Shown: positions 63,634 through 64,000 of the stretch, in pieces | Numbering within the stretch: the stretch's first letter is position 1 | How the letters are laid out: each line of letters starts with the position of its first letter | Assembly (NCBI GenBank): GCA_947474755.1 | Contig: CANJJE010000004.1 | Span: 62,001-126,000 of the forward strand | DNA: 64,000 nt | Origin: Burkholderiales bacterium | Lineage (GTDB): Bacteria > Pseudomonadota > Gammaproteobacteria > Burkholderiales > Burkholderiaceae_C | Direction of reading: 5' to 3' | Translations under genes and position numbers: made by a program | The notes under the pieces: generated by a model | Database searches by the model: none | Told to the model about the DNA's origin: nothing | Seen by the model: the letters and a program-made list of their open reading frames with translations, nothing else

Positions 63634-63670
63634 TAAAATCGAGAGTTCTGTTTTCAAGAGATCGCCACCC

Positions 63671-64000
63671 ATGGGCCGCACGCTCTACGACAAACTCTGG
63701 GACGAGCATGTCGTTCACACCGAAGACGATGGCACGACGGTCCTGTACGTCGATCGCCACCTGGTCCACGAAGTGACCAGCCCCCAGGCCTTCGAGGGGC
63801 TTGACCTGGCCCGTCGCAAGGTATGGCGCCTGTCGGCCAACCTGGCTGTCAGCGATCACAACGTGCCAACCACTGACCGCAGCCACGGTATCGCCGATCC
63901 GGTGTCGAAGTTGCAGGTCGACACGCTCGACGCCAACTGCGACCGCGTCGGCATCACCCAGTTCAAGATGAACGACAGTCGTCAGGGCATCGTGCATGTG
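63671..64000 (+). CDS. leuC: 3-isopropylmalate dehydratase large subunit (partial, cut by window end)
   Basis: The first 110 residues of LeuC, a 4Fe-4S isomerase of leucine synthesis that converts 2- to 3-isopropylmalate with LeuD. The N-terminus [14 protein letters not shown], the block [18 protein letters not shown] and DHNVPTTDR are hallmarks. The reading frame stays open at the window edge, so the C-terminal two-thirds with the cluster Cys residues are not visible. ATG 63671 has a weak Shine-Dalgarno. Confidence 0.95.
   Translation, partial: MGRTLYDKLWDEHVVHTEDDGTTVLYVDRHLVHEVTSPQAFEGLDLARRKVWRLSANLAVSDHNVPTTDRSHGIADPVSKLQVDTLDANCDRVGITQFKMNDSRQGIVHV

Overview
This 64 kb window is a high-GC, densely coded chromosomal segment. 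Nearly all genes are ordinary Burkholderiales housekeeping genes. The arrangement (an acnB / mdh / GntR / sdhCDAB / sdhE / gltA / leuC block, a smc-zipA-ligA block, dapC-dapD, an alaS region) suits the order. A pucBAC light-harvesting operon points to a phototrophic or aerobic anoxygenic phototrophic member, perhaps on the Rubrivivax/Roseateles/Rhodoferax side. No 16S or other strict marker is present, so the genus is inference.

Layout. 0-3.2 kb: CNNM/CorC-type membrane protein, UMF1-type MFS transporter and a stand-alone BLUF photoreceptor. 3.3-8.2 kb (minus): tRNA-Thr(CGU), fbp, pepN and prfB with its programmed frameshift. 8.3-11.2 kb (plus): a decayed small symporter-subunit-like gene, a GNAT enzyme, YbaK, PlsY, RidA and a membrane-anchored glutaredoxin-like protein. 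11.2-17 kb (minus): YciO, RNase AM/TrpH, a PQQ-type sugar dehydrogenase, recJ and an RpfE-like protein, then a ~316 bp palindromic repeat. 17.4-23.4 kb (minus): a complete RND efflux system (adaptor, pump, outer-membrane factor). 23.5-28.4 kb: trmB, tRNA-Gly(CCC), a MEKHLA protein divergent from a degenerate GGDEF protein, an LpxO-like hydroxylase and gabD. 28.6-31.3 kb: alaS. 31.4-33.7 kb: the LH2 operon pucB-pucA-pucC and a 43-residue membrane protein. 33.9-39.4 kb: a 2-hydroxyacid dehydrogenase, a ~760 bp gene-poor gap, lexA divergent from an asparaginase gene, and a secreted sugar dehydrogenase with a dihaem cytochrome c. 39.6-45.9 kb (minus): ABC-F, prmB, a PilU-like ATPase, dapD, dapC. 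46-53 kb (plus): smc, zipA-like, ligA. 53-64 kb: the TCA-cycle block, ending in a leuC cut by the window edge.

The most unusual locus is the LH2 operon. Its alpha subunit has Phe-Phe where B850 complexes usually have Tyr-Trp or Tyr-Tyr (positions 44/45). Its beta subunit has Gln in place of the Arg that contacts B800. A predicted intrinsic terminator separates pucA from pucC. Two TGT-N12-ACA boxes, spaced 8 bp apart as expected for PpsR/CrtJ, lie upstream of pucB. The small membrane protein after pucC has no family I recognise. Together these suggest a blue-shifted (LH3-like) antenna under redox/light repression.

TCA genes probably act as a unit: a HutC-type GntR regulator sits between mdh and sdhC, with a palindrome next to a good mdh promoter. 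sdhCDAB, sdhE and gltA are closely spaced and co-directional.
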